NCBI GenBank assembly: GCA_016790575.1
Contig: JAEUOU010000029.1
Location: 186,001-250,000 of the forward strand
Length of the DNA stretch: 64,000 nucleotides
Reading direction: 5' to 3'
Source of the DNA: Burkholderiaceae bacterium
GTDB taxonomy: Bacteria > Pseudomonadota > Gammaproteobacteria > Burkholderiales > Burkholderiaceae_C
A program made the translations under genes and the position numbers. Below the pieces are notes generated by a model, which saw only the letters and a list, made by a program, of their open reading frames with translations, searched no databases and was not told the DNA's origin. Shown piece after piece: positions 46,527-54,900 of the stretch (its first letter is position 1; each line of letters opens with the position of its first letter).

Positions 46527-47003
46527 ATGAACCTGCCTCGTCTGGTATCCCGACCTGCCGTTGCGACGGCCGGTCCTGGCGCCGCGCCGTCGGTCGGCGC
46601 ATCGGTCCGCCGCGAAACGGCATCGGTGCGTGCGCTGGCCGCTTTGTTGCTGGCTGCCATCGTGTCCTCGGTCCTGGTCGTGGCCGACATGCTGGTTGAC
46701 GCCTGGGCAGATGGACACCTGCTGCTCGCCTGGGTCTCGCTGTGGATTGTGGCTTTTGCCGGCCTGGCATTGCTGGCGGGTACGGTCCGCCGGTTCTCCG
46801 AAAAGCTGATGGCCGAGATGGACGCCTGGGCGGCCCGGCGTGCCGAGCGTCGGGCCAGCGAGCGGCTGTGGGCCATTGCCCGTGCCGACGCGCGGGTCAT
46901 GTCGGAACTGCAGGCGGCACTGCGCCGCGACGATGCAACGGTTTTTGTGGCCAGTCACCGCCCCACCGAAGGGGTATCGGTCAAGGGTCAACCCGTCTTG
47001 TGA
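46527..47003 (+). CDS. Small two-helix membrane protein, unknown function
   Basis: A 158-residue protein with an Ala/Arg-rich N-terminus, two transmembrane segments (about 37-56 and 67-86) and a charged, helical cytoplasmic C-terminal half rich in Ala, Arg and Glu. A strong AGGAGG ribosome binding site lies six bases before the ATG. It is divergent from the LysR gene. Not recognised. Confidence 0.65.
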   Translation: MNLPRLVSRPAVATAGPGAAPSVGASVRRETASVRALAALLLAAIVSSVLVVADMLVDAWADGHLLLAWVSLWIVAFAGLALLAGTVRRFSEKLMAEMDAWAARRAERRASERLWAIARADARVMSELQAALRRDDATVFVASHRPTEGVSVKGQPVL

Positions 47004-47006
47004 GGT

Positions 47007-47030
47007 GACCGGCCGGCGTGGCGGCCGGTC
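47007..47030. terminator. Bidirectional hairpin between convergent genes
   Basis: GACCGGCC (47007-47014) pairs with GGCCGGTC (47023-47030), 8-base loop. It lies between the small membrane protein and the EamA gene and overlaps the EamA stop. There is no T-run, so termination strength is uncertain. Confidence 0.5.
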
Positions 47031-47943
47031 AGCGCGGGCGTCGCGTCACCAGGGCGATGCCGGGAATGATCAGCGCGGCACCCATCGCATGATGCCAGCC
47101 CAGGGCTTCGCCCAAGACCCCCCAGGCCGCAAGCGCACCCCATAACGGTCCCATGTAGAGCGTGGCCGCGACGCGACTGGCGCCCAGAGCCTTTTGCACA
47201 TGGCTGTAGGCCCAATAAGCACCGACCCCCGGAATCAGCGCCGCGGCGACCACCAATGCCAGCGCATCGATGGACCAGGCGCCACCGGCTCGTGAGCTCA
47301 GTTCCCAGAATGCGCCGGGGAGCAAGGTGACGACGCCACCCCAGGCGGTAACTGCCAGCCTGGCGGTTGACGACAAGGGACTGGGCCAGTGTTTGAGCAG
47401 CAGCGCATAGGCGGCCCAGGAGACCATGCAGGCCACAATCCAGCCGTCGCCGGCGACCCACTGCACCTCGCCCAAGGCGGTCCAACGGCCTTGGACGATG
47501 ACATGGATCACGCCCGCGAGGGCCAGCACGACGCCGCAGGCCTGCCGGAGGCTGAAGCGCTCACCCAGCCAAAGCACGGCGCCCAGCGCGATCAGCACCG
47601 GCGACGCCGCGTAGATCAGCGCGATGTTCATCGCCGAGGTCGTCCGTGCACCCAGATAGACCCAGGCGCCGCAAATCAGCATGCCCAGCGCGCCCAGGAC
47701 CAGATGTTCCCGCCACGCCGCGGCGACCAGTCGCCTGTGATTCCACAGTTCGCGGTGCGCCACGGCGGTCAATACCAGCGCCGCCAAGGCCCAGCGTCCG
47801 GCAGCCAGCAAGTGCGGTTCGATCACCCCGGGCGCCTTGCGGGCCACGATGTAGTTCACCGCCCACAGGGCGGGCGTCAGCCAGAGCAACACCAGCGCAC
47901 CCCCCGGCCAGGCATTGGCGCGAGTCCGAATTGGGCCGGTCAT
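47029..47943 (-). CDS. EamA/DMT family transporter
   Basis: A 304-residue protein with about ten transmembrane helices in two EamA halves (LLWLTPALWAVNYIVARKAP, GAVLWLGERF in the first; SHVQKALGASRVA, PLWGALAAWGVLGEAL in the second). Members export amino acids, purines or other metabolites. The start at 47943 is used because the upstream extension reads through repeat R8. The substrate cannot be inferred. Confidence 0.88.
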   Translation of the reverse strand: MTGPIRTRANAWPGGALVLLWLTPALWAVNYIVARKAPGVIEPHLLAAGRWALAALVLTAVAHRELWNHRRLVAAAWREHLVLGALGMLICGAWVYLGARTTSAMNIALIYAASPVLIALGAVLWLGERFSLRQACGVVLALAGVIHVIVQGRWTALGEVQWVAGDGWIVACMVSWAAYALLLKHWPSPLSSTARLAVTAWGGVVTLLPGAFWELSSRAGGAWSIDALALVVAAALIPGVGAYWAYSHVQKALGASRVAATLYMGPLWGALAAWGVLGEALGWHHAMGAALIIPGIALVTRRPR

Positions 47944-47945
47944 GT

Positions 47946-47990
47946 CAAAAACAATAGCAGAAAACGACCTTATTACGCCGGGTATTGCCA
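47946..47990. repeat. Interspersed repeat, copy R8
   Basis: CAAAAACAATAGCAGAAAAC, GACCTTATTACGCCGGGTAT, TGCC. Forward orientation with few changes. It abuts the EamA start and lies between two minus-strand genes. Confidence 0.85.
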
Positions 47991-48010
47991 CATTTCATTC
48001 CAAACTCCCC

Positions 48011-48034
48011 AAAAAACAAAGCCCTGGCCAGGGC
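48011..48034 (-). terminator. Terminator of pckG
   Basis: The 14-bp palindrome GCCCTGGCCAGGGC (48021-48034) is followed on the minus strand by TTTGTTTTTT. It lies 77 bases past the pckG stop. Confidence 0.65.
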
Positions 48035-48110
48035 GCAGGGCGGGCAAGCAGCCGGGACGGCAGCCCTGAGGACAGGACCGCTGCGCCCGCCGCAGACGGG
48101 GCTCGGAGAC

Positions 48111-49985
48111 TCAGGCCAGTTCCGCCAGGCGTTGTTCAAGTGCCGATTTGGTCTCGACCAACTCCTGGGGCAGGTGGTAGGCCAGCTGCTCGAAATGCGC
48201 GGTATGCAGCTTCAGTTCTTCGATCCAGGCGGCCTTGTCGATGGTGGTCACCGTTTTGAACTGTTCGGCGCTGAAGGCCAGGCCGGTCCAGTTCAGTTCG
48301 CCATACGCCGGGGCGACGCCGAACAGGGTCTCTTCACCGGTGGCCTGGCCTTCGATGCGGTCGATCATCCACTTGAGCACGCGCATGTTTTCGCCGTAGC
48401 CGGGCCAGACAAACTTTCCCGCTTCATCCTTGCGGAACCAGTTCACACAGAAGATCTTGGGCAGCGTGTGGCCCATCTCCTCCAGCTTGTGTTCCATGTC
48501 CAGCCAATGCTGGAAATAGTCGCTCATGTTGTAGCCACAGAACGGCAGCATGGCGAACGGATCGCGCCGCACCACGCCTTGCGCGCCGAAGGCGGCAGCC
48601 GTGGTCTCCGAGCCCATGGTGGCGGCCATGTAGACGCCCTCCATCCAGCTGCGCGCCTCGGTCACCAGCGGCACGGTGGTGGAGCGCCGGCCGCCGAAGA
48701 TGAAGGCGTCGATGGCCACGCCATTGGGGTCGTCCCACTGGGCATCCAGCGCCGGGTTGTTGGTGGCGGCCACGGTGAAACGGGCATTGGGGTGCGCGGC
48801 CTTGGCGCCGGTTGCCTTGGCGATCTCCGGAGTCCAGTCCTTGCCCTGCCAGTCGATCAGGTGCTCGGGGAGTTTTCCCTGGTCCTTTTCCATGCCCTCC
48901 CACCATACGTCGCCGTCGTCGGTCAGCGCGACATTGGTGAAGATCACGTTCTTGTCCAGACTCGCCATGCAGTTGGGATTGGTGAGTGTGTTGGTGCCCG
49001 GGGCCACGCCGAAGTAGCCGGCCTCGGGGTTGATGGCGTACATCTTGCCGTCGGCATGGGGCTTGATCCAGGCGATGTCGTCACCGATGGTGGTGACCTT
49101 CCATCCTTCAAAGCCGGCCGGTGGTACCAGCATGGAGAAATTGGTCTTGCCGCAGGCGCTCGGGAAGGCCGCGGCCACGTGGTATTTCTTGCCAGCGGGG
49201 TTGGTCACGCCGAGGATCAGCATGTGCTCGGCCAGCCAGCCCTGGTCGCGGCCCATGGTGGAGGCGATGCGTAACGCCAGGCACTTTTTGCCCAGCAAGG
49301 CGTTTCCGCCGTAGCCGGAACCGTAAGACCAGATCTCGCGGGTCTCAGGGTAATGGACGATGTACTTGACCTTGGGATTGCACGGCCAGCTGGTGGTGTC
49401 TTTCTGGCCTGCGGCCAGGGGCGCCCCCACGGTGTGCATGCACGGCACAAAATCACCGTCGTCGCCCAGCACGTCGTAGACGGCCTTGCCCATGCGGGTC
49501 ATGAGCTTCTGGTTGACGACCACATAGGCGCTGTCCGTCAGTTCGACACCAATATGGGCGATGTGGCTGCCCAGCGGACCCATGGAGAACGGCACCACAT
49601 ACATGGTGCGTCCGGCCATGCAGCCGTCGAACAGCGGCTGCAGCGTGGCGCGCATGTCTGCCGGCGCCATCCAGTTGTTGGTGGGGCCGGCGTCTTCCTT
49701 CTTTTCCGAACAGATGTAGGTGCGGTCTTCCACCCGGGCCACGTCCGACGGGTCGGACCAGGCCAGAAAGCTGCCCGGGCGCTTGGCCTCATCGAGTTTG
49801 CGGAAGGTACCCGCGTCCACCAGCTGCCGACACAGCCGGTCGTACTCTTCCTGGCTGCCATCGCACCAGACCACGGCAGCGGGCTTGCACAGCGCCACCA
49901 TGTCGGCAACCCAGGCAATCAGACGCGCATGCTTGACGTAGGCCGGCGCACCGGTACCGAGGCCTTGCAGGACGGGAGAATTCAT
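48111..49985 (-). CDS. pckG: Phosphoenolpyruvate carboxykinase (GTP)
   Basis: A 624-residue GTP-type PEPCK. It shows the P-loop [36 protein letters not shown], and [12 protein letters not shown]. It converts oxaloacetate and GTP to PEP, CO2 and GDP, the gluconeogenic entry step from organic acids. The length matches the family (about 600-620). An AGGAG ribosome binding site precedes it. The leader on the minus strand contains a long hairpin. Confidence 0.98.
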   Translation of the reverse strand: MNSPVLQGLGTGAPAYVKHARLIAWVADMVALCKPAAVVWCDGSQEEYDRLCRQLVDAGTFRKLDEAKRPGSFLAWSDPSDVARVEDRTYICSEKKEDAGPTNNWMAPADMRATLQPLFDGCMAGRTMYVVPFSMGPLGSHIAHIGVELTDSAYVVVNQKLMTRMGKAVYDVLGDDGDFVPCMHTVGAPLAAGQKDTTSWPCNPKVKYIVHYPETREIWSYGSGYGGNALLGKKCLALRIASTMGRDQGWLAEHMLILGVTNPAGKKYHVAAAFPSACGKTNFSMLVPPAGFEGWKVTTIGDDIAWIKPHADGKMYAINPEAGYFGVAPGTNTLTNPNCMASLDKNVIFTNVALTDDGDVWWEGMEKDQGKLPEHLIDWQGKDWTPEIAKATGAKAAHPNARFTVAATNNPALDAQWDDPNGVAIDAFIFGGRRSTTVPLVTEARSWMEGVYMAATMGSETTAAAFGAQGVVRRDPFAMLPFCGYNMSDYFQHWLDMEHKLEEMGHTLPKIFCVNWFRKDEAGKFVWPGYGENMRVLKWMIDRIEGQATGEETLFGVAPAYGELNWTGLAFSAEQFKTVTTIDKAAWIEELKLHTAHFEQLAYHLPQELVETKSALEQRLAELA

Positions 49986-50538
49986 GAACAGCTCCTAAGT
50001 AAAAAAATCGTCGTTCCGCAAGCCACGCCTGAGGCAAGAACTTGGGGAATGACGACTCACCGGGCGACGTCAACCGATGCGCCCTGAACCGAACCACGTC
50101 GTAACCAGCTCGTAACCGGCCGGTAGCTGGACTCAGCGGGATGCCGATTTTATGAAGTACCGCGCCGACGCGCCTGACGAAATCCGGGTGAAATCGCCGA
50201 AACTTATGCAAAAGGTGCATAGGGTTATGCGCGAAGGAGCAGGCGCCGGTTCGTTCCCATCGGTCGCAAAACCCCTGCTTCAGACGCAGCGCGTGTTGAA
50301 CCGGTGCAACACGGCCGTGACGGCGCACCTGCCATTCCCGGATGGAAGACGACAAGGAGCGCCCGGCCTCCGGAAACCGGGGCGGCGCGCAATCAGGAAG
50401 TCTGTCAGGGAGGGGGCCGGCGGGTCCACCGCAGCCGCAGGACGGCCAAAGTCCTGCCGGAGCCAGGTGAAAACGAACTCAAGGGAAGGTGCCAGGCCGG
50501 CGTCGGCGAGATCGCCGAAGACGATCCCGTAGCCGGTA
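49986..50538. promoter_or_regulatory. pckG upstream region with leader hairpin
   Basis: This 553-bp gap has no convincing gene. TCGTCGTTCC (50008-50017) and GGAATGACGA (50046-50055) form a hairpin in the pckG leader, with a smaller GCC-TGA-GGC inside. An inverted repeat TATGC-N7-GCATA (50205-50221), followed by a further TTATGC, could be a regulator site. Open frames at 50152-50532 (plus) and 50280-50558 (minus) have no recognisable features and overlap one another. Confidence 0.45.
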
Positions 50539-50682
50539 TCAGCCCATGAAAACGGCAATGAAAGCCAGCAGGAAAATCAGCACCCCGCCCAGTACCGGCA
50601 GAACCACCGGGATATGTTTGACCACCGCCTCAACGGGGTCCTGTTCGGTGGTGTGATCGGAGTGGGACGCGGGTGCGGACAT
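50539..50682 (-). CDS. Single-pass membrane microprotein
   Basis: A 47-residue protein with a polar His/Asp/Glu-rich N-terminus and one transmembrane helix (VVLPVLGGVLIFLLAFIAVF) ending Met-Gly. A GAGG ribosome binding site lies before the ATG. It lies 66 bases after the thioesterase gene. Not recognised; the regular hydrophobic design and good start suggest it is expressed. Confidence 0.65.
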   Translation of the reverse strand: MSAPASHSDHTTEQDPVEAVVKHIPVVLPVLGGVLIFLLAFIAVFMG

Positions 50683-50748
50683 GGGGATAACCTCACAAGT
50701 GAATCGGCGCGATTCTAATGGTCTTCCCGCACCGATGCACTCGGCCAT

Positions 50749-51186
50749 CTACAGCAGGGCGTAGGTCACGCTGGCACGGCACACGCTCTTGCCGTCGCTG
50801 GCACCGCAGATGTCGATTTCGCCAAAGGCCAGAGACTTGCCGGCACGAATCACGGTGGCCGTCACCCGCGCCGGTTGGCCCACCAGAGGGCGCAGAAAGC
50901 TGGTATTCATCTGCACCGTCGTGCATGGCCGGAAGGCGCCGAAGTGCGCCATCAGGGCCAGCACCATCGCGGTGTCGGCCGCTGCCATCATGGCCTGTCC
51001 GCACAGTGTGCCGCCGACCCGGGCGAGATGTTCGCCCACCGGCAGGACCACCGAGACCGACGCGGGCGCGACCGCGTCGACACGAAGCTCCAGTGCCTGA
51101 ACCCACGGTGCAAACAGCTCGGCCAGGGCCTGCTGCAGTGCCTCCCGACTGATCAATTCGGGCGAGTGTGCTGATGGGGTGTTCAC
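50749..51186 (-). CDS. PaaI-type acyl-CoA thioesterase (hotdog fold)
   Basis: A 145-residue hotdog protein: HLARVGGTLCGQAMMAAADT (helix of the hotdog with the Gly-rich turn and catalytic Asp) and TVQMNTSFLRPLVGQPARV. Such enzymes hydrolyse phenylacetyl- or medium-chain acyl-CoAs. The start is GTG at 51186, overlapping the ilvA stop by four bases, which indicates translational coupling. Confidence 0.85.
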   Translation of the reverse strand: MNTPSAHSPELISREALQQALAELFAPWVQALELRVDAVAPASVSVVLPVGEHLARVGGTLCGQAMMAAADTAMVLALMAHFGAFRPCTTVQMNTSFLRPLVGQPARVTATVIRAGKSLAFGEIDICGASDGKSVCRASVTYALL

Positions 51187-52385
51187 TTCTGTTCCTCGGC
51201 ATGGAGGCCGGCGGCCCGCAGCGCCGACAGCACGGTTTCGATGTGCGCGCGCCCGCGGGTCTGCAGCACGAGCTGGATCTCGACATTCTGCGCGGCCAAG
51301 GTGGTGAACGCCCGTTGGTGATGCACCTCATCGATGTTGGCCCCGGCATCGGCAACCACCCGGGTGATGGTCGCCAGCACGCCCGGGACGTCACGGGCGC
51401 TGACCCGAACCCGGGCCAGCCGCCCGGCCCGAACCATCCCCCGTTCGATGATCGAAGCCAGTAGCAAAGGATCAATGTTGCCACCACACAGCACGAGGCC
51501 CAATTTGCGGCCCTGAAACCGGGCAGGCTCGCGCAAGACCGCAGCCAGCGAAGCCGCCCCGGCACCTTCCACCAGGGTCTTTTCGATTTCGAGCAACATG
51601 ACGATGGCCTGCTCGATATCGCCTTCGTCGACCAGCAACATGTCGTTGACGGTACGGCGGATGATTGCCTCGGTCAGGGTGCCCGGAGTGCCCACCGCGA
51701 TACCCTCGGCAATGGTGCTGCCGCCACCGTCATGATGGGTACCCTTGAAAGCATCGAACATGGCCGGGTAGCGCCGGGTCTGCACCCCGACGATGTCGAT
51801 ATCCGGTCGCAGCGCGCGCGCCACCGTAGCCACGCCCGCCAACAAGCCACCGCCACCGACCGCAATGACCAGACAGTCCAGATCGGGGACCGCCTGCAGC
51901 ATTTCCAGCCCTATCGTGCCTTGCCCGGAGATCACATCGGGGTCGTCGTAGGGGTGAACGAAGGTCAGGCCTTGCTCCCGGGCCATGGCCAACGCGTGGG
52001 AGCGCGCGTCTTCCAGGGTTTCGCCGGTCAGCACCACTTCGGCGCCGAAACCCCGGGTCCGCTCCACTTTTACGGCGGGCGTGAACTGTGGCATCACAAT
52101 GACCGCGCGTACACCCAGCTTCTGGGCATGATAGGCAACCCCTTGCGCGTGGTTGCCGGCCGACATGGCAATCACCCCGGCAGTGCGCTCTGCCGCCGTC
52201 AGCTGGGCAAGCCGGTTGCAGGCACCGCGTTCCTTGAAGGATGCGGTGAATTGCAGGTTCTCGAATTTGAGGAAGACCTGTGCGCCGGTGATTTCGGACA
52301 GCGTTCGTGATTCGACGAACGGTGTCTCCAGAACCTGGCCGCTCAAGCGCTGCGCCGCAGCGCGAATGGTTTGAAGATCAATCAT
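51183..52385 (-). CDS. ilvA: Threonine ammonia-lyase (dehydratase)
   Basis: A 400-residue PLP enzyme. It shows KFENLQFTASFKERGACNRL (PLP-binding Lys), SAGNHAQGVA, GGGGLLAGVA (phosphate-binding) and a C-terminal ACT domain (VRVSARDVPGVLATITRVVA). The single ACT domain and about 400-residue length fit the short biosynthetic/catabolic threonine deaminase. It converts threonine to 2-oxobutanoate. ATG 52385 starts the family N-terminus. It is coupled to the thioesterase and divergent from the AAA ATPase. Confidence 0.9.
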   Translation of the reverse strand: MIDLQTIRAAAQRLSGQVLETPFVESRTLSEITGAQVFLKFENLQFTASFKERGACNRLAQLTAAERTAGVIAMSAGNHAQGVAYHAQKLGVRAVIVMPQFTPAVKVERTRGFGAEVVLTGETLEDARSHALAMAREQGLTFVHPYDDPDVISGQGTIGLEMLQAVPDLDCLVIAVGGGGLLAGVATVARALRPDIDIVGVQTRRYPAMFDAFKGTHHDGGGSTIAEGIAVGTPGTLTEAIIRRTVNDMLLVDEGDIEQAIVMLLEIEKTLVEGAGAASLAAVLREPARFQGRKLGLVLCGGNIDPLLLASIIERGMVRAGRLARVRVSARDVPGVLATITRVVADAGANIDEVHHQRAFTTLAAQNVEIQLVLQTRGRAHIETVLSALRAAGLHAEEQK

Positions 52386-52505
52386 GAGCTGATTGTCGTG
52401 AGGAAATCCCCTGAACGGCCTGTGTTTTTCCCGCATCACCGTATTCCATCGACCGCAAGTCTGCGTTATGGTGAAGCCGCAAATGTTGCAGCTGGAGGCT
52501 TCACA

Positions 52506-54857
52506 ATGGTCAAGCGCTCGGTATCCGTTTCAGCGCCCGTCGTCTCGCGAGAGCTCGGTGGCGCCGTCTGGCTATCGCCGGGTCTGGCACAAGCCCCGGT
52601 CATGGACCTCATGTGTTCGCAATTTGTGCTGACCCTGGCCGGCAAACAGGGCTCGAAATTCAACGTTCGCCGCGACCTCAACAGCCTGATGGCGCTCACC
52701 GCCCGGCACCTCGTCTGGCCGGAACCGGTATTGCAACGGCTGCGCGACTTCCTGGGCCGGCGCTGCCGCGACAACGACTTCTGGCGCCATCATGAACAGA
52801 TGCCCATGGGGGAGTTTCTTGACCGTTATGGCGCCTGGCGCGGTCCCTACGAAGAGGGCACGCTGTTCTTTTATCTGGACGAATACGCCAAGGACAGTCC
52901 CCGGGACCTGCTGGCGGTGTTGACCGCCACGGGACGCTGGCTGACACACAACCTGAAAAAGCACTCCACCCTGGTGGAAAAGAACATCGACGAACTGGCC
53001 AAACTGCTGCAGCTGAACAAGGCCGAACGTGCCTTGTTGCTGTACGGCACGCTGGCACGTTACCAGCGCGATCTGCGCAGCATGCTGGTCGAGTTCAAGG
53101 TCAGCAACGCCCCCGAAGCCTACGCCGCGCTGGCCGAAGTGGCTGGGGTCAGCGCCGACGAAGTCGGCGATGCGCTGCGGGCGGGCTCACGACTGGAACG
53201 GATCGGGCTGGTCGAAAACCTGATTTCCGAGCACAACATCACCGATCTGGCTGACCTGATGAAGGTGAGCGAAAAGCTGCCGCCGGTGCTGATGCGCGAA
53301 TACCGGGACCGCAGCGAACTGATGGCCGTGTTTACCCGGCCCGCAGCGACCACCCATCTGTCAACCACCGACTTCGATTTCATCGGCGAGGACGTCGCGG
53401 TGCTGGTGACCCTGTTGCGCCGGGCCATCGCCGAACAGGCGCAGGGCGTCAACGTGTTGCTCTACGGTCCGCCGGGAACCGGCAAGACCGAGTTGGCCAA
53501 GGTGCTTGCCCAGGCGGCGGGGGTGGCGCTGTTCGAGGTCGAGTATGCCGACCGGGACGGCAACAGCCTCTCGGGCCGTGACCGCTATCGGTCCATGCAG
53601 ATCGCACAGGTGTTTCTGCGCGGCACCCATCAGGCCGCACTGCTTTTCGACGAAGTCGAAGACGTGTTTCCGCCGGTCAGCGTGGATGCCGCCGGCCTGA
53701 TGGCACGCCACGAACAGCAGGCGCTGGCCGCGGCGGTCAGCCATTCGGTCAACGGCAAAGCCTGGGTCAACCAGATCCTGGAGAACAATCCGGTGCCCAC
53801 CCTGTGGGTCACCAACCGCATCGAACAGATTGACCCGGCTTTCCGCCGCCGCTTTGCCTATCACCTGGAACTGCGCTCGCCGCCACCGGGCGCTCGGGAG
53901 GCCCTGGTGCGCCGAACGCTGGAGGGCGTCGTCGTCAGCGAGCCCTTTGTCGCCCGCCTGACGGCACGCAAGGGGTTGACCCCGGCCCAGATTCGCACTG
54001 CGGTGCGCTTCGCGGGGCTGGCCACGGCAGCGGCCGAACCGGACGGCGAAGCATTCGAGTCGCTGATCGAGCGGCAACTGCGCAACGCCGACGCGGCGCT
54101 GGGTACGGCCGTGGAGCAAGCCGCCGGCCGCCCCACCGTGACCACCTGGGACCTATCCATGCTGAACGTGGAAACCCGTTTCGAGTTGCCACGGGTCGTG
54201 GAAGCTTTGCGGGCGCGGGGTCACGGAACCCTGTGTTTCTACGGGCCGCCTGGCACGGGCAAGACCGCGCTGGGTGAGCACATTGCCCGCGCGCTGGGGC
54301 GACCGCTGATGGTGCGCAAGGCCAGCGATCTGGTCAGCAAGTTTGTCGGGGAGACCGAACAGAATCTGGCCGCAATGTTCCGCGACGCAGAAGCTGAAAA
54401 AGCGGTGCTGTTGCTCGACGAAGCCGACAGTTACCTGCAGGACCGCCGGGGCGCCCAGCGGACCTATGAAGTCACCGAGGTCAATGAAATGCTGCAGCAG
54501 ATGGAGCGCTTTGCCGGTATCTTCATCTGCACCACCAACCTGCTTGACCGTATCGACCAGGCGGCGTTGCGGCGCTTTGCGTTCAAGATCAGGTTCCGGC
54601 CGCTGACGGCAGTTCAGCGCGAGCGGATGTTCGTCACCGAGGCCCTTGGCGGTGAGGCAACGGCCCTCACGGCCGCCTGGCAGGCGCGCCTGGCCCGGCT
54701 GGAGCAACTCTGCCCGGGCGACTTCGCCGCCGTGAAACGCCAGACCGACATCCTGGCCGTCGATTTCAGCCCCGAAGAGTTCCTGGAGCAGCTCGAAGCC
54801 GAGCACCGCATCAAACCCGAGGTGCGGGAAGAGCGTTCGATCGGCTTTTTGCAATGA
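52506..54857 (+). CDS. Double AAA-type ATPase with unknown N-terminal region
   Basis: A 783-residue protein. Residues 1-285 match no domain I recognise. AAA-1 has Walker A GPPGTGKT at 321-328 and Walker B LLFDEVED (Asp382, Glu383). AAA-2 has Walker A GPPGTGKT at 580-587, Walker B LLLDEAD (Asp638, Glu639), sensor-1 CTTN at 675-678 and an RRFAFK arginine-finger segment at about 689. The tandem arrangement recalls Cdc48/Vps4-type remodellers but lacks their N-domain. A GGAGG ribosome binding site precedes the ATG. It is divergent from ilvA and ends against repeat R9. Function unknown. Confidence 0.85.
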   Translation: MVKRSVSVSAPVVSRELGGAVWLSPGLAQAPVMDLMCSQFVLTLAGKQGSKFNVRRDLNSLMALTARHLVWPEPVLQRLRDFLGRRCRDNDFWRHHEQMPMGEFLDRYGAWRGPYEEGTLFFYLDEYAKDSPRDLLAVLTATGRWLTHNLKKHSTLVEKNIDELAKLLQLNKAERALLLYGTLARYQRDLRSMLVEFKVSNAPEAYAALAEVAGVSADEVGDALRAGSRLERIGLVENLISEHNITDLADLMKVSEKLPPVLMREYRDRSELMAVFTRPAATTHLSTTDFDFIGEDVAVLVTLLRRAIAEQAQGVNVLLYGPPGTGKTELAKVLAQAAGVALFEVEYADRDGNSLSGRDRYRSMQIAQVFLRGTHQAALLFDEVEDVFPPVSVDAAGLMARHEQQALAAAVSHSVNGKAWVNQILENNPVPTLWVTNRIEQIDPAFRRRFAYHLELRSPPPGAREALVRRTLEGVVVSEPFVARLTARKGLTPAQIRTAVRFAGLATAAAEPDGEAFESLIERQLRNADAALGTAVEQAAGRPTVTTWDLSMLNVETRFELPRVVEALRARGHGTLCFYGPPGTGKTALGEHIARALGRPLMVRKASDLVSKFVGETEQNLAAMFRDAEAEKAVLLLDEADSYLQDRRGAQRTYEVTEVNEMLQQMERFAGIFICTTNLLDRIDQAALRRFAFKIRFRPLTAVQRERMFVTEALGGEATALTAAWQARLARLEQLCPGDFAAVKRQTDILAVDFSPEEFLEQLEAEHRIKPEVREERSIGFLQ

Positions 54858-54900
54858 AAATGGCCATTACCCATCGTGAAATGGTCATTATTTGCTATGA
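54857..54900. repeat. Interspersed repeat, copy R9
   Basis: AAAATGGCCATTACCCATCG, TGAAATGGTCATTATTTGCTATG. It overlaps the stop of the AAA gene and contains the stop codon of recQ (TAG, read from 54897 to 54895 on the minus strand). Confidence 0.85.

Noticed and set aside
50152-50532. A 126-codon plus-strand frame upstream of pckG
   Set aside because: Basic, low-complexity product without homology-like features; probably chance.
50280-50558. A 92-codon minus-strand frame after the membrane microprotein
   Set aside because: No ribosome binding site, no recognisable domain, and it overlaps the microprotein; kept only as part of the intergenic description.
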